Assembly (NCBI RefSeq): GCF_030435705.1
Contig: NZ_CP129382.1
Location: 62,001 to 126,000, forward strand
Reading direction: 5' to 3'
DNA from: Rhizobium sp. SSA_523
GTDB taxonomy: Bacteria > Pseudomonadota > Alphaproteobacteria > Rhizobiales > Rhizobiaceae
DNA length: 64,000 nt
In this document: positions 19,005-30,163 of the stretch, piece by piece
Numbering within the stretch: position 1 is the first letter of the stretch
Layout: the number at the start of each line of letters is the position of its first letter
Notes under the pieces: model-generated
What the model saw: the letters and a program-made list of their open reading frames with translations, nothing else
Database searches by the model: none
Told to the model about the DNA's origin: nothing
Made by a program: the position numbers and the translations under genes

Positions 19005-19109
19005 TGGCAGGCTCCTCTGGCCGTGGCATGACGCGCCCGGCCGCTCGAGCCGATGTAGGTTCCGGCTGCCCGCGAAGCAAGGCTTTGGCTGGTCCGAAAA
19101 AGGACGTGC

Positions 19110-19817
19110 TCAGGGCAGCGAATCATACCCGTCGGTGAAGCCGGCCAGTTCGATCGGAATGCCGACGCGGTCCTGGTCCACCGATTCGCGAAGCGCAAAG
19201 ACGGCGCGCTTGCCGGCCCGCAATATCTTCATCAGCTCGTCGTCGATCTCCACTTCCACATAGCATCCCTCGGAGAAGCAGCGGGTGAAATAGGCGCGGC
19301 CGATATTATTGCCGTCGACGAAGAGATCCATGCCGTCCTTCAGCAGGACACCGAGCGGCGCGAGGATGCGCAGGATGCGCGCCTTGCGATCGGCCGTCTT
19401 CAGGACGACGACCGACAGGCCGACCTCCGGACGATCCTCGGCGATCACATTCTGCATCAGAGCGCATTGCTCCACGGTGGAGCCGGCCGGCTTGTCGCAG
19501 AGGACCGACCAGGCGCCATGGCTGGCGCGCACCGTGCCCGGCTGGGCGGGGCTGCCGGGCTGCGGCGTGGCGGAGGGCGCGGGAATGCGCGCCTCGGGCT
19601 GGGCCGGCCGCTGCGTCGGCTGGGGAGCCTGCGGCTGCGCCTGAACGGGAGATTGCGGTTGGGCCAGCGGTTGAGATTGCTGGGCCTGCGGCCTGCTTCC
19701 CGGCCCGTCTCCCGGCCTGTCTCCCGGCTGCTGCGCCTGCGCCAGCGCCGGTGCCGCGGAGAGGGCAATCGGCAGCAGTGCGGCCAAAGCTGTGGCGCAC
19801 AGTGTGGGAAAACGCAT
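19110..19817 (-). CDS. Invasion-associated locus B (IalB) family protein
   Basis: This 235-aa exported protein has a clear signal peptide ending ALAQA, then a proline/glutamine-rich linker of about 70 aa (many PQ, PA and AQP units), then an IalB domain with four cysteines. In alphaproteobacteria IalB-like proteins are periplasmic or envelope-associated and of unclear function; the name comes from Bartonella. The open frame continues to 20138, but ATG 19817 (MRFPTLCATALAALL) has AGAGG about 6 nt upstream. Confidence 0.88.
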   Translation of the reverse strand: MRFPTLCATALAALLPIALSAAPALAQAQQPGDRPGDGPGSRPQAQQSQPLAQPQSPVQAQPQAPQPTQRPAQPEARIPAPSATPQPGSPAQPGTVRASHGAWSVLCDKPAGSTVEQCALMQNVIAEDRPEVGLSVVVLKTADRKARILRILAPLGVLLKDGMDLFVDGNNIGRAYFTRCFSEGCYVEVEIDDELMKILRAGKRAVFALRESVDQDRVGIPIELAGFTDGYDSLP

Positions 19818-20082
19818 GGATACCTCTGTCTTTCGAATCAGTCGGACTATTCTTGTCGCCGGGGCGCGCCGATGAAAAGCCCTCACGCACATTTCAGGCG
19901 AGTGCGGCGAAAATGCGGACCGGCATCCACATCTCATCCACCGGGGCGCGGGAGGCCGCGGGCCCGGCAATTGGCGGGATTTCGCACGGGAAATTGATAA
20001 CGCGCAAAAATGCCGCACGACGACACCCCCGACAAGCCGTGGCCGGATGTTGCGACAACTGATAAACTGTGGTTCAACCGGT

Positions 20083-20094
20083 AAGCTATAGCTT
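20083..20094. promoter_or_regulatory. 12-bp perfect palindrome upstream of coxB
   Basis: AAGCTATAGCTT is a perfect palindrome 71 bp before the coxB start and about 20 bp before the FNR-like boxes. It may be part of the promoter or a separate operator. No known regulator is assigned. Confidence 0.35.
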
Positions 20095-20112
20095 GGGAAT
20101 GCGCGTGACGTT

Positions 20113-20141
20113 CTGATCTGGATCAAACTGATCTGCATCAG
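20113..20141 (+). promoter_or_regulatory. Two tandem FNR/FixK-like boxes upstream of coxB
   Basis: Two 14-bp sites lie back to back: CTGATCTGGATCAA (20113-20126, nine of ten conserved bases of TTGAT-N4-ATCAA) and CTGATCTGCATCAG (20128-20141, eight of ten, a symmetric palindrome). The second ends about 23 bp before the coxB start codon, a place more fitting for repression than activation. This suggests that an FnrN/FixK-type regulator lowers aa3 oxidase expression at low oxygen. Prediction only. Confidence 0.6.
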
Positions 20142-20164
20142 ACGATTGGGGAGAGACTATCGTG

Positions 20165-21043
20165 ATGAACAGAGCCTGTGCAGCCTTGGCTGCGTCGATC
20201 TGTCTGCTTTTCGCTTCGGGGGCGGGGGCGGACCAGCCTATACCGTGGCAGCTGGACCTTCAGGCGCCGGTGACGCCGATCATGCATGAAATCAAGTGGT
20301 TTTCGCACTATACCCTGTGGTTCATCGTGCCGATCACCCTGCTGGTGCTTGCCCTTCTGGTCTGGGTGGTGATGCGCTACCGCGCCAGCGCCAATCCCGT
20401 GCCGTCGCGCACCAGCCACAATACGGCGATCGAGGTCATCTGGACTCTCGGGCCTGTGCTGATTCTTCTGTTCATCGCCATTCCGTCCTTCAACCTGTTG
20501 AATGCGCAGCTGACCATGCCGGAAAATCCGGACGTGACGGTCAAGGCCACCGCCACCCAATGGCTGTGGAGCTATGAATATGAGGGCGGCGAAACGCCGG
20601 TGTCCTTCGACAGCTACCTGCTGCGCGACCAGGATCGCGAAGCGGCCGGCAAGCAGGACATTGCCCGCTATCCGCGGCTTCTGGCTGTGGACAACGAGCT
20701 GGTCCTGCCCGTCAACAAGACGGTGCGCATGCTGGTGACGGCCGCGCCGACCGACGTGATCCACGCTTTCGCCATGCCGGCCTTCGGCATCAAGATCGAC
20801 GCCGTTCCCGGCCGCCTGAACGAAACCTGGTTCCGCGCCGAGAAGGAAGGCCTCTATTACGGCCAGTGCTCCGAGCTTTGCGGCAAGGACCACGCCTATA
20901 TGCCGATCGCGATCCGCGTCGTATCCGATGAACAATATAATGCGTGGCTGACGGCCGCCGGCAGCGATCTGCCCGGCGCCAACCGCCTGCTGATGGCGCA
21001 GACCGACCAGCGCAAGCTTGGCGTCGACGTCGCGTCCAAGTAA
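20165..21043 (+). CDS. coxB: Cytochrome c oxidase subunit II
   Basis: This 292-aa subunit II has a signal peptide, two membrane helices (about 50-72 and 92-112) and a periplasmic CuA domain. CuA ligands are in GQCSELCGKDHAYM and in the VIHAFAMP histidine. It passes electrons from cytochrome c to subunit I. ATG 20165 is preferred over GTG 20162 because GGGGAGAG precedes it at suitable distance. It is the first gene of the cox operon and lacks a fused cytochrome c domain. Confidence 0.96.
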   Translation: MNRACAALAASICLLFASGAGADQPIPWQLDLQAPVTPIMHEIKWFSHYTLWFIVPITLLVLALLVWVVMRYRASANPVPSRTSHNTAIEVIWTLGPVLILLFIAIPSFNLLNAQLTMPENPDVTVKATATQWLWSYEYEGGETPVSFDSYLLRDQDREAAGKQDIARYPRLLAVDNELVLPVNKTVRMLVTAAPTDVIHAFAMPAFGIKIDAVPGRLNETWFRAEKEGLYYGQCSELCGKDHAYMPIAIRVVSDEQYNAWLTAAGSDLPGANRLLMAQTDQRKLGVDVASK

Positions 21044-22750
<1,707 letters not shown>

Positions 22751-22813
22751 CATCATCGGCAGGCGCGGGATCCTCCCCGCGCCGCCGCCCTTTGTGAATA
22801 TACAGGACTGACA

Positions 22814-23770
22814 ATGACCACCATCGACGATCACGCAGATCTGCTGTCCGGGGAGCAGGTTCGCCTCTCCGAAGCCGGTGCGCGCGATTTCTTCGAACTC
22901 CTCAAGCCGCGCGTCATGTCGCTGGTGGTGTTTACCGCCTTTGCCGGCCTGCTTCTTGCGCCTGGGCAGATCAATCCCTTCATCGCCGCCATCGCCATTC
23001 TGTGCATCGCCGTGGGTGCCGGGGCCTCCGGCGCGCTCAACATGTGGTATGATGCCGATATCGATGCGGTGATGAGCCGCACGGCGCGTCGGCCGATCCC
23101 CGATGGCCGCATCCTGCCGCAGGAGGCGCTTGCCTTCGGCCTGACCCTGTCGACCTTTTCGGTGGCCATTCTCGGCCTCGTCGTCAACTGGTTCGCCGCC
23201 GGCCTGCTGGCCTTCACCATCTTCTTCTATGCGGTCGTCTACACGATGTGGCTGAAGCGCTCGACGCCGCAGAACATCGTCATCGGCGGAGCCTCCGGCG
23301 CCTTTCCGCCGATGATCGGCTGGGCCTGCGTCACGGGCGGCGTCTCGCTCGACAGCGTGCTCCTGTTCCTGATCATCTTCCTGTGGACCCCGGCGCATTT
23401 CTGGGCGCTCGCGCTGTTCAAGATGCGCGATTACGGCGCCGTCGGCATTCCGATGATGCCGAATGTCGCCGGCGAAGGCTCGACCAAGAACCAGATCCTC
23501 GTCTATGCCGTGCTGACCGCCGCCTGCGGCGTCTCGCCGGCGCTGACCGGGCTTGTGGGCTGGGGCTACGGCGTCTTCGCCGCTGTGCTCGGCATTGTCT
23601 TCGTCGGCTGTTCCATCGCCGTCCGGCAGATGCCGGATGGCGATGAGAAAATGCTGCCGGCCAAGCGGATGTTCGCCTATTCCGTGGTCTATCTCTTTGC
23701 CATCTTCACGGCTCTGATCCTCGCCCATTATGCTGGTCCTTTGCTGGACCGGCTGGCAGGTGCGGCATGA
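22814..23770 (+). CDS. ctaB: Protoheme IX farnesyltransferase (heme O synthase)
   Basis: This 318-aa UbiA-superfamily membrane enzyme attaches a farnesyl group to heme b, making heme O for the oxidase. Aspartate-rich motifs are present as [14 protein letters not shown] and [14 protein letters not shown]. Its stop overlaps the start of the next small gene by 4 nt (ATGA), indicating coupled translation in the cox operon. Confidence 0.96.
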   Translation: MTTIDDHADLLSGEQVRLSEAGARDFFELLKPRVMSLVVFTAFAGLLLAPGQINPFIAAIAILCIAVGAGASGALNMWYDADIDAVMSRTARRPIPDGRILPQEALAFGLTLSTFSVAILGLVVNWFAAGLLAFTIFFYAVVYTMWLKRSTPQNIVIGGASGAFPPMIGWACVTGGVSLDSVLLFLIIFLWTPAHFWALALFKMRDYGAVGIPMMPNVAGEGSTKNQILVYAVLTAACGVSPALTGLVGWGYGVFAAVLGIVFVGCSIAVRQMPDGDEKMLPAKRMFAYSVVYLFAIFTALILAHYAGPLLDRLAGAA

Positions 23771-23904
23771 TCGAGACGGTCAAACCCACCGAAGCACAGA
23801 AGAAGTCGCGGCGTGGTCGCAACATCGCCCTCGGCCTCGTGCTGGCGGCGCTGGTGCTGATCTTCTACATCGTGACGCTGATCAAGCTGGGCGCCGCCGG
23901 CTGA
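23767..23904 (+). CDS. 45-aa single-helix membrane protein in cox operon (CoxF-like)
   Basis: This short gene encodes 45 residues: a basic N-terminal stretch (QKKSRRGRN) followed by one membrane helix (about 19-42). It overlaps ctaB by 4 nt and ends 20 bp before ctaG, so it is embedded in the operon. Similar small proteins between ctaB and ctaG in other alphaproteobacteria are annotated CoxF or oxidase assembly protein; the role is not established. Strict coupling and conserved place argue that it is real. Confidence 0.8.
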   Translation: MIETVKPTEAQKKSRRGRNIALGLVLAALVLIFYIVTLIKLGAAG

Positions 23905-23924
23905 CGGCAGGGGAGGAGACGAGA

Positions 23925-24530
23925 ATGGCCCATCCGCAGACCACCGCGAAAGCCCGGCCGGGCAATTCGGCCATCCTGGCCTGCTGCCTGGTCTTTGTCG
24001 GCGGCATGGTCGGCGCCGCCTATGCGGCTGTTCCGCTCTACCGCATCTTCTGCCAGGTCACCGGCTATAACGGCACCACGCAGCGTGTCGAGCAATATTC
24101 GGACACGGTGCTCGATCGCACGATCCGCGTCTCCTTCGATGCCAATACGTCGAGCGGGCTGAACTGGGATTTCAAGCCGGTGGACCGGATGATCGAGCCG
24201 AAGATCGGCGAGACGGTGCAGATCAGCTACACCGCGACCAATCATTCGCCGACGCCCGTTACCGGGACTGCGGTCTTCAACGTGACGCCGATGGAAGCCG
24301 GCGCCTATTTCAACAAGGTACAGTGCTTCTGCTTTACCGAAACGACGCTGCAGCCGGGCGAGACGCTCGATATGCCGGTCGTCTTCTTCGTCGATCCGGA
24401 GATCGTGAAGGCGGAAGAAACGAAGAACATCAAGAATATCACGCTCTCCTACACGTTTTATCCGAGCCAGGGGGCCAAGCCGGTTGCCGGCTTGAAGGAT
24501 GAAAAGCCGGGAAGCGCGACGAAGTTATGA
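23925..24530 (+). CDS. ctaG: Cytochrome c oxidase assembly protein CtaG (Cox11)
   Basis: This 201-aa copper chaperone delivers Cu to the CuB site of subunit I. It has one N-terminal membrane helix (about 20-40) and a periplasmic Ig-like domain with the copper motif CFCFTE (in [15 protein letters not shown]). The open frame extends to 23730, but ATG 23925 follows GGGAGGAG and fits the family length. It lies between the small CoxF-like gene and ctaE. Confidence 0.96.
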   Translation: MAHPQTTAKARPGNSAILACCLVFVGGMVGAAYAAVPLYRIFCQVTGYNGTTQRVEQYSDTVLDRTIRVSFDANTSSGLNWDFKPVDRMIEPKIGETVQISYTATNHSPTPVTGTAVFNVTPMEAGAYFNKVQCFCFTETTLQPGETLDMPVVFFVDPEIVKAEETKNIKNITLSYTFYPSQGAKPVAGLKDEKPGSATKL

Positions 24531-24585
24531 GAGAGGCCCTTTCGCGCCCGCGGAAGGGTTGAGGAGAAACTCGGGGACTGATCAC

Positions 24586-25461
24586 ATGGCGCAAGCGCAC
24601 CAAAAGAACCACGACTACCATATCATTGACCCCAGCATCTGGCCCTTGCTGGCCTCGATCGGCGCCTTTGTCATCACCTTCGGCGGTGTCGGCTACATGC
24701 GTTACCTGCATGGCGGCCAGTTTCAGATGTTCGGGCTGAACTTCGCCAATCCCTGGCTCTTCTATATCGGCCTGGCCATCATCATCTACACCATGATCGG
24801 CTGGTGGACGGATACGATCAAGGAAGGACGCGAGGGCAACCACACCCGCGTCGTCTCGCTTCACCTGCGCTATGGCATGATCATGTTCATCGCGTCGGAA
24901 GTGATGTTCTTCGTTGCCTGGTTCTGGGCCTTCTTCGATGCCAGCCTCTATGCCAACGAAGCCATCCAGGCCAGCCGGACGGCAGCGCTTGGCGGCCAGT
25001 GGCCGCCCAAGGGCATCGAAGTTCTCGATCCCTGGCATCTGCCGCTCTACAACACGGTCATCCTGCTTCTGTCGGGCACCTGCGTCACCTGGGCGCACCA
25101 TGCGCTTCTGCACAATGACCGCAAGGGCCTGATCAACGGTCTGGCGCTGACGGTGGCGCTTGGCGTGCTGTTCTCCTGCGTCCAGGTCTACGAATATGCG
25201 CATGCCCCCTTCGAATTCACCAATTCGATCTATGGCGCGACCTTCTTCATGTCGACCGGCTTCCATGGTTTCCACGTCTTCGTCGGCACCATCTTCCTGC
25301 TGGTCTGCCTGATCCGCGCCATCAATGGCGGCTTCACGCCGCAGAAGCATTTCGGCTTCGAAGCGGCAGCCTGGTACTGGCATTTCGTGGACGTGGTCTG
25401 GCTCTTCCTCTTCTTCGCCATCTATATCTGGGGTGGCTGGGGCGCCCCGATCGCGCATTGA
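24586..25461 (+). CDS. ctaE: Cytochrome c oxidase subunit III
   Basis: This 291-aa subunit III has seven membrane helices; family stretches include SEVMFFVAWFWAFFDASL and TGFHGFHVFVGTIFL. The ATG at 24586 (MAQAHQKNHDYHIIDPS) is the usual family start, 55 bp after ctaG with a GAGGAG site. A GC-rich hairpin follows the gene. Confidence 0.97.
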   Translation: MAQAHQKNHDYHIIDPSIWPLLASIGAFVITFGGVGYMRYLHGGQFQMFGLNFANPWLFYIGLAIIIYTMIGWWTDTIKEGREGNHTRVVSLHLRYGMIMFIASEVMFFVAWFWAFFDASLYANEAIQASRTAALGGQWPPKGIEVLDPWHLPLYNTVILLLSGTCVTWAHHALLHNDRKGLINGLALTVALGVLFSCVQVYEYAHAPFEFTNSIYGATFFMSTGFHGFHVFVGTIFLLVCLIRAINGGFTPQKHFGFEAAAWYWHFVDVVWLFLFFAIYIWGGWGAPIAH

Positions 25462-25497
25462 TCAGCCGTTCGATCGGCGCAATAATCCGACAGGGAG

Positions 25498-25522
25498 AAG
25501 GGGCGGCATAAGACCGCCCCTT
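25498..25522 (+). terminator. Hairpin after ctaE, possible terminator or attenuator
   Basis: A 9-bp perfect stem AAGGGGCGG / CCGCCCCTT with a 7-nt loop lies 37 bp after the ctaE stop. The following sequence has only a weak U-run, so it may attenuate rather than end transcription into the DUF983 gene. Confidence 0.55.
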
Positions 25523-25526
25523 GTCA

Positions 25527-25563
25527 TTCGGCCAGGAGGAGCTTGTCTTTCGGCCAGGAGGAG
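25527..25563 (+). repeat. Duplicated ribosome-binding-site segment before DUF983 gene
   Basis: The 15-mer TTCGGCCAGGAGGAG occurs at 25527-25541 and again at 25549-25563. Each copy holds an AGGAGGAG Shine-Dalgarno sequence; the second is 6 nt before the ATG at 25570. It looks like a recent tandem duplication with a 22-bp period. Confidence 0.85.
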
Positions 25564-25569
25564 TAGGCC

Positions 25570-25953
25570 ATGCGGGAAGATGAAGCACAGTTTCCGCCGC
25601 AGGATGCGGTATCGGCCGGGTTGCGCGGCGCCTGCCCGCGTTGCGGCCAGGGCAAGCTCTTCGACGGCCTTTTGAAGGTACGGCCCGCCTGCCAGGCCTG
25701 CGGGCTGGATTACGGCTTTGCCGATGCCGGCGATGGTCCGGCGGTCTTCGTCATGCTGCTGGTCGGCTTCATCGTCACCGGCTTTGCCTTGTGGTTCGAG
25801 TTCACCGTGCATCCCTCGATCTGGCTGCATTTCCTCGTCACGCTGCCCTTCGCCGTCATCGTCTGCCTCGGCAGCCTGCGGCTCCTGAAGGGCTTGCTGA
25901 TCGCGCTGCAATACCGCCACAATGCCAGCGAGGGCCGGATCGATCGTGATTGA
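25570..25953 (+). CDS. DUF983 family membrane protein
   Basis: This 127-aa protein has an N-terminal zinc-ribbon-like pair CPRCG and CQACG (about 22-46) and two membrane helices (about 55-78 and 84-106). DUF983 genes recur in alphaproteobacterial cox operons between subunit III and surf1, as here, suggesting a role in oxidase assembly, but no biochemical function is established. A duplicated Shine-Dalgarno region precedes it. Confidence 0.9.
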   Translation: MREDEAQFPPQDAVSAGLRGACPRCGQGKLFDGLLKVRPACQACGLDYGFADAGDGPAVFVMLLVGFIVTGFALWFEFTVHPSIWLHFLVTLPFAVIVCLGSLRLLKGLLIALQYRHNASEGRIDRD

Positions 25954-26016
25954 ACCCTCTTTCACCGAAAACTGCCCGGCCGTTTGCGTCCATCTTGACC
26001 TCAGGGGTGGCTATCA

Positions 26017-26871
26017 ATGATTTTCGAGGCAAAGGGGCGGCGGCGCCCGGGCAAGGTGATCGCGGTTGCCGTTTCGGTGCTGCTTGCGCTCGTCATCCTG
26101 CTGTCGCTCGGCACCTGGCAGGTCCAGCGCCTGCACTGGAAGGAAAGCCTGGTGGCGCAGATCGAAAGCCGTCGGCATGAGCCGCCGCAGGATCTTGGCG
26201 TCGTGGAGCAGGATCTGGCCCGCGGGGTCGATCCCGAATATCGGCGTGTCAGCCTGCGCGGCCGGTTCGACATGCAGCGCGAGCGGCATTTCTTCGCCAC
26301 CTTCGAGGGACAGAGCGGCTTTTACATCTATGCGCCGATGACGCTGACGGATGGCCGTATCCTGCTCGTCAATCGCGGCTTCGTGCCCTATGACCTCAAG
26401 GAGCCGGCCAGCCGTCCCGGACAGGCGGGAGAACCGCCCGCCGGCCTCTCCGAGGAGGTGACGATCACCGGCTATGTGCGCGACCGGCTGGATGGCAAGC
26501 CCTCCTGGCTCGTGCCGGAAAACGATCCCGCCAAGAACATCTTCTACTGGAAGGACTGGGACCTGATGGTGTCGAGCCTCGGCCTCGACAAGGACAAGAC
26601 GCTGCCTTTCTTCGTCGATGTCGATGCCAGCGTGACCAATCCGGGCGGCTGGCCGAAAGGCGGGGTGACGCAATTCGAATTGCCCAACAATCACCTGCAA
26701 TATGCCCTGACCTGGTATGGCCTGGCCGCCGCGCTCCTGGCGGTGACCGCCACTTCCTATGTCCGCTGGCGCAAGGAGACCGCGCAGCGGACCGGCGGGC
26801 AAAAGCCGGGCGGGCAAAGATCGGCCGGTTCGCCGGATGGCAGCCAGAGGTCCGGTTCGCCGCGGCGATGA
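26017..26871 (+). CDS. SURF1 family cytochrome oxidase assembly protein
   Basis: This 284-aa protein has the SURF1 layout: an N-terminal membrane helix (about 14-34), a periplasmic domain, and a C-terminal helix (about 228-248). Family motifs LGTWQVQRLHWK, LVNRGFVP and NNHLQYALTWYGLA are clear. SURF1 helps insert heme a into subunit I. The Gly/Ser/Arg-rich C-terminal tail of about 30 aa looks unstructured. It is the last gene of the cox cluster. Confidence 0.95.
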   Translation: MIFEAKGRRRPGKVIAVAVSVLLALVILLSLGTWQVQRLHWKESLVAQIESRRHEPPQDLGVVEQDLARGVDPEYRRVSLRGRFDMQRERHFFATFEGQSGFYIYAPMTLTDGRILLVNRGFVPYDLKEPASRPGQAGEPPAGLSEEVTITGYVRDRLDGKPSWLVPENDPAKNIFYWKDWDLMVSSLGLDKDKTLPFFVDVDASVTNPGGWPKGGVTQFELPNNHLQYALTWYGLAAALLAVTATSYVRWRKETAQRTGGQKPGGQRSAGSPDGSQRSGSPRR

Positions 26872-26930
26872 AAGGCCGGGCGTACTGGGAGGCGTGACTG
26901 GGAGGGGTGGCTGGGAGACGAGACAGAACT

Positions 26931-27017
26931 GGGCCAGAGACAGGCCAGAGACAGGCCAGAGACAGGCCAGAGACAGGTCAGAAACAGGTCAGAAACAGGC
27001 CAGAAACAGATCAGAGC
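26931..27017. repeat. 11-bp tandem repeat between surf1 and ispH
   Basis: Seven units of period 11 follow a partial unit: three perfect CAGGCCAGAGA, then CAGGTCAGAAA twice, CAGGCCAGAAA and a diverged last unit. The array fills the gap between surf1 and ispH and ends about 145 bp before the ispH start. Divergence increases toward ispH, suggesting expansion from the left. No function is known. Confidence 0.9.
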
Positions 27018-27162
27018 CGGTAACAACCGGGCAAGAACGGGTTTGTATCCACCCGCCCTGATATTATATGGGTCTGTGTAACAGAAGCCGAACGCCCTGC
27101 CGTCGTGGCGCGCAGGATCATTCCGCATCCGACATTCCTCGCTTGCCAGAGCCGACCGACAC

Positions 27163-28170
27163 ATGACGATACTGCCTCTAGACCGACCGCCGCTCACCAT
27201 CCGCCTCTGCGGCCCCCGCGGCTTCTGCGCCGGCGTCGACCGGGCGATCCAGATCGTCGTTCTGGCGCTGAAGGCCTATGGCGCGCCGGTCTATGTACGC
27301 CATGAAATCGTGCACAACCGCTATGTGGTCGAGGGGCTTGAGGCCAAGGGCGCGATCTTTGTCGAGGAACTGGACGAGATCCCGGAAGAGCATCGCCAGC
27401 AGCCGGTGGTATTTTCCGCCCATGGCGTGCCGAAAGCCGTGCCGGAAGATGCCGTGGCGCGCAATCTCTTCTACCTCGATGCCACATGTCCGCTTGTCTC
27501 CAAGGTTCACAAGCAGGCCATGCGCCATCAAAGGCTCGGCCGTCACGTGGTGCTGATCGGCCATGCCGGTCACCCGGAAGTGATCGGCACCATGGGGCAA
27601 TTGCCGCCGGGCTCCGTCTCGCTGATCGACACGATCGCGGATGCGGAGGCCTATCAGCCGGTCGATCCGGACAATCTGGGCTATGTGACGCAGACCACGC
27701 TGTCGGTGGATGATACGGCGGGCGTGATCGCCAAGCTGCAGGAGCGCTTTCCCAATCTCACCGCGCCGTCGGCCGACAGCATCTGCTATGCCACAACCAA
27801 TCGCCAGGAAGCCGTCAAGCAGGCGGCGCCCGGCTGCGATCTCTTCATCGTTGTCGGCGCTCCCAATTCCTCCAATTCCAAGCGGCTGGTGGAAGTGGCC
27901 CTGCGCGCCGGCGCCACGCGTTCCCTGCTGGTGCAGCGGGCAAGCGAGATCAAGTGGGAAGAGGTGGGCGCCATCCGCACGCTCGGCATTTCCGCCGGCG
28001 CCTCGGCCCCTGAAGTTATCGTCGACGAGATCATCGAGGCGTTCCGCCAGCGCTTCGATGCCCGTGTCGAACTCGCCATCACCGCGGAAGAGAACGAGCA
28101 TTTCCTGGTCAATCGCGAATTGCGCAGCATTGAGCTGACCCGCGAGGACATGGCCTGGGTCAACGGATGA
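27163..28170 (+). CDS. ispH: 4-hydroxy-3-methylbut-2-enyl diphosphate reductase
   Basis: This 335-aa LytB/IspH is the iron-sulfur enzyme that makes IPP and DMAPP in the last step of the MEP pathway. The three cluster cysteines are in GFCAGV (Cys22), DATCPLV and [10 protein letters not shown]. The blocks VFSAHGVP and [14 protein letters not shown] hold substrate-binding histidines. The length is normal. An 11-bp tandem repeat lies upstream; VanZ and thrB genes follow on the same strand. Confidence 0.97.
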   Translation: MTILPLDRPPLTIRLCGPRGFCAGVDRAIQIVVLALKAYGAPVYVRHEIVHNRYVVEGLEAKGAIFVEELDEIPEEHRQQPVVFSAHGVPKAVPEDAVARNLFYLDATCPLVSKVHKQAMRHQRLGRHVVLIGHAGHPEVIGTMGQLPPGSVSLIDTIADAEAYQPVDPDNLGYVTQTTLSVDDTAGVIAKLQERFPNLTAPSADSICYATTNRQEAVKQAAPGCDLFIVVGAPNSSNSKRLVEVALRAGATRSLLVQRASEIKWEEVGAIRTLGISAGASAPEVIVDEIIEAFRQRFDARVELAITAEENEHFLVNRELRSIELTREDMAWVNG

Positions 28171-28246
28171 GCCGGCGGCGGGCTCCGGCGACCTTATTTC
28201 TCCGCCAGCCATTTGCGCCGGCCTGACACTCGTCTATATCAGCGAA

Positions 28247-28597
28247 ATGACAAGCCGCCTCCTCAAGCTCGCCGCATGGCTCCTGCTCGCTTTCGTCGTC
28301 TTTGCCACCGTCTCGCCAATCGCCTGGCGGCCGCATGATGTCCTGCCGGTGAATATCGATCGGGCGCTGGCCTTTGCGCTGCTGGCCGGCGCCTTCGTGA
28401 TCGCCTATCCGCGGCATTTCACGCTCTGCGCCGTCGTCATCCTGTGCAGCACGGCCGTGATCGAGGCGCTGCAATGGATCGAGCCGAGCCGGCATGCGCG
28501 CCTGCAGGACGTTTTCGTCAAGGCCGCGGGCTGTTGCCTCGGGCTTGGCATCGGCTGGTTCATCAACCGCTATCGCCGCCGCCATCTGCCATCGTAA
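28247..28597 (+). CDS. VanZ-like small membrane protein
   Basis: This 116-aa protein has three to four predicted membrane segments, with the VanZ-like pattern VSPIAWRP near the N-terminus and [21 protein letters not shown] near the C-terminus. The VanZ domain name comes from teicoplanin resistance, but most small VanZ proteins have no known function. It lies between ispH and thrB on the same strand. Confidence 0.8.
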   Translation: MTSRLLKLAAWLLLAFVVFATVSPIAWRPHDVLPVNIDRALAFALLAGAFVIAYPRHFTLCAVVILCSTAVIEALQWIEPSRHARLQDVFVKAAGCCLGLGIGWFINRYRRRHLPS

Positions 28598-28695
28598 CTT
28601 TTGACCCTAGCCATCCGCCCACCGCTCTGTGTATGTCTCGGGGATTATGCGCGCTTACAACGCGTCCATGGCAATCTCCGGCAGGAAGCAAATCA

Positions 28696-29667
28696 TTGGC
28701 CGTCTATACCGATATCAGCGAGACCGATCTCAGGGCGTTTCTGACGCAATATGCCGTCGGCGACCTCACCTCCTATAAGGGCATTGCCGAAGGCGTAGAA
28801 AACTCCAACTTCCTGCTGCACACCACCAGCGAGCCGCTGATCCTCACCCTTTACGAAAAGCGTGTGGATGCCGGCGATCTGCCGTTTTTCCTCGGCCTCA
28901 TGCAGCATCTGGCGCAGCGGGGCCTGTCCTGCCCGCTGCCTCTGCCGCGCCAGGATGGGCGGCTGACGGGCGAATTGTCCGGCCGCCCGGCCGCGCTCAT
29001 CTCCTTCCTGGAGGGCATGTGGCTGCGCAAGCCCGAGGCGCAGCATTGCGAGCAGGTGGGACGCGCGCTTGCTCAAATGCATCTTGCCGCGGCGGATTTT
29101 CCGCTGCGGCGGGAGAATGCCCTCTCGCTCGGCGGCTGGATCGAGCTTTGGGACAAGGCCGGGCCGCGCGCCAACCAGGTGCTGGACGGGCTGGAAGAGG
29201 AGATCGGCAGCGAGCTGGATTACCTCGCCGCGCATTGGCCGAAACATCTGCCCGAAGGCGTCATCCATGCCGATCTCTTCCAGGACAATGTCTTCTTCCT
29301 CGGCGAGCGCCTGTCCGGCCTCATCGATTTCTACTTCGCCTGCAATGATCTTCTGGCCTATGACGTCGCCATCTGCCTGAACGCCTGGTGCTTCCAGCCG
29401 GACGGCGCCTTCAATTTCGCCAAGGGCACGGCCCTTCTCGCCGGCTATCAGGCGGTGCGGCCGCTATCCGATGCGGAAAAGGCGGCGCTGCCCATCCTGG
29501 CGCGCGGCTCGGCGCTGCGCTTCTTCCTCACCCGCCTTTACGACTGGCTGGAGACGCCCGAGGGCGCCCTGGTGGTCAAGAAGGACCCGCTCGAATATCT
29601 GAAAAAGCTGCGCTTTCACCGGTCCATCAATGCCCCTTCGGAATACGGGCTGGAGGTGCCGGCATGA
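28696..29667 (+). CDS. thrB: Homoserine kinase
   Basis: This 323-aa homoserine kinase of the aminoglycoside-phosphotransferase fold (alphaproteobacterial ThrB type) phosphorylates homoserine for threonine synthesis. Key stretches are GVENSNFLL, the catalytic [11 protein letters not shown] and [10 protein letters not shown]. The start is TTG at 28696 (LAVYTDISE), which aligns with the usual MAVYTDI start and has AGGAAG 7 nt upstream; no ATG is placed correctly. It overlaps rnhA by 4 nt (ATGA). Confidence 0.94.
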   Translation: MAVYTDISETDLRAFLTQYAVGDLTSYKGIAEGVENSNFLLHTTSEPLILTLYEKRVDAGDLPFFLGLMQHLAQRGLSCPLPLPRQDGRLTGELSGRPAALISFLEGMWLRKPEAQHCEQVGRALAQMHLAAADFPLRRENALSLGGWIELWDKAGPRANQVLDGLEEEIGSELDYLAAHWPKHLPEGVIHADLFQDNVFFLGERLSGLIDFYFACNDLLAYDVAICLNAWCFQPDGAFNFAKGTALLAGYQAVRPLSDAEKAALPILARGSALRFFLTRLYDWLETPEGALVVKKDPLEYLKKLRFHRSINAPSEYGLEVPA

Positions 29668-30107
29668 AGCAGGTGGAGATCTTCACCGATGGCGCCTGTT
29701 CGGGAAATCCCGGTCCGGGCGGCTGGGGCGCCATCCTGCGCTATGGCGAGGTGGAAAAGGAACTTTATGGCGGCGAGGCGGAAACCACCAATAATCGCAT
29801 GGAACTTCTGGCGGCCATCACCGCGCTCAATGCACTCAAGAGCCCGTGCGAGGTCAATCTGCATACCGACAGCAAATATGTGATGGACGGCATTTCCAAG
29901 TGGATCTTCGGCTGGAAAAAGAATGGCTGGAAGACCGCCGACAAGAAGCCGGTCAAGAATGGTGAGCTGTGGCAGCAGCTGGATCTCGCCAACCAGCGCC
30001 ACAAGGTCACATGGAACTGGGTCAAGGGCCATGCCGGCCATCCGGAAAACGAGCGGGCCGACGAGCTGGCGCGGCTGGGCATGGAACCGTTCAAGACGCG
30101 CCGCTGA
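29664..30107 (+). CDS. rnhA: Ribonuclease HI
   Basis: This 147-aa RNase HI cleaves the RNA strand of RNA-DNA hybrids. Catalytic acids are visible as Asp9 (IFTDGA), Glu47 (NNRMELLA), Asp69 (HTDSKYV) and the Asp in ERADELA; the basic handle [11 protein letters not shown] is also present. Its ATG overlaps the thrB stop, a gene pair often seen in rhizobia. Confidence 0.97.
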   Translation: MKQVEIFTDGACSGNPGPGGWGAILRYGEVEKELYGGEAETTNNRMELLAAITALNALKSPCEVNLHTDSKYVMDGISKWIFGWKKNGWKTADKKPVKNGELWQQLDLANQRHKVTWNWVKGHAGHPENERADELARLGMEPFKTRR

Positions 30108-30163
30108 CGGCGGATTTTGTAATGAAGGTGCCCGGGCGTTTCCGGGTGAGGGGAGGAGATAAG

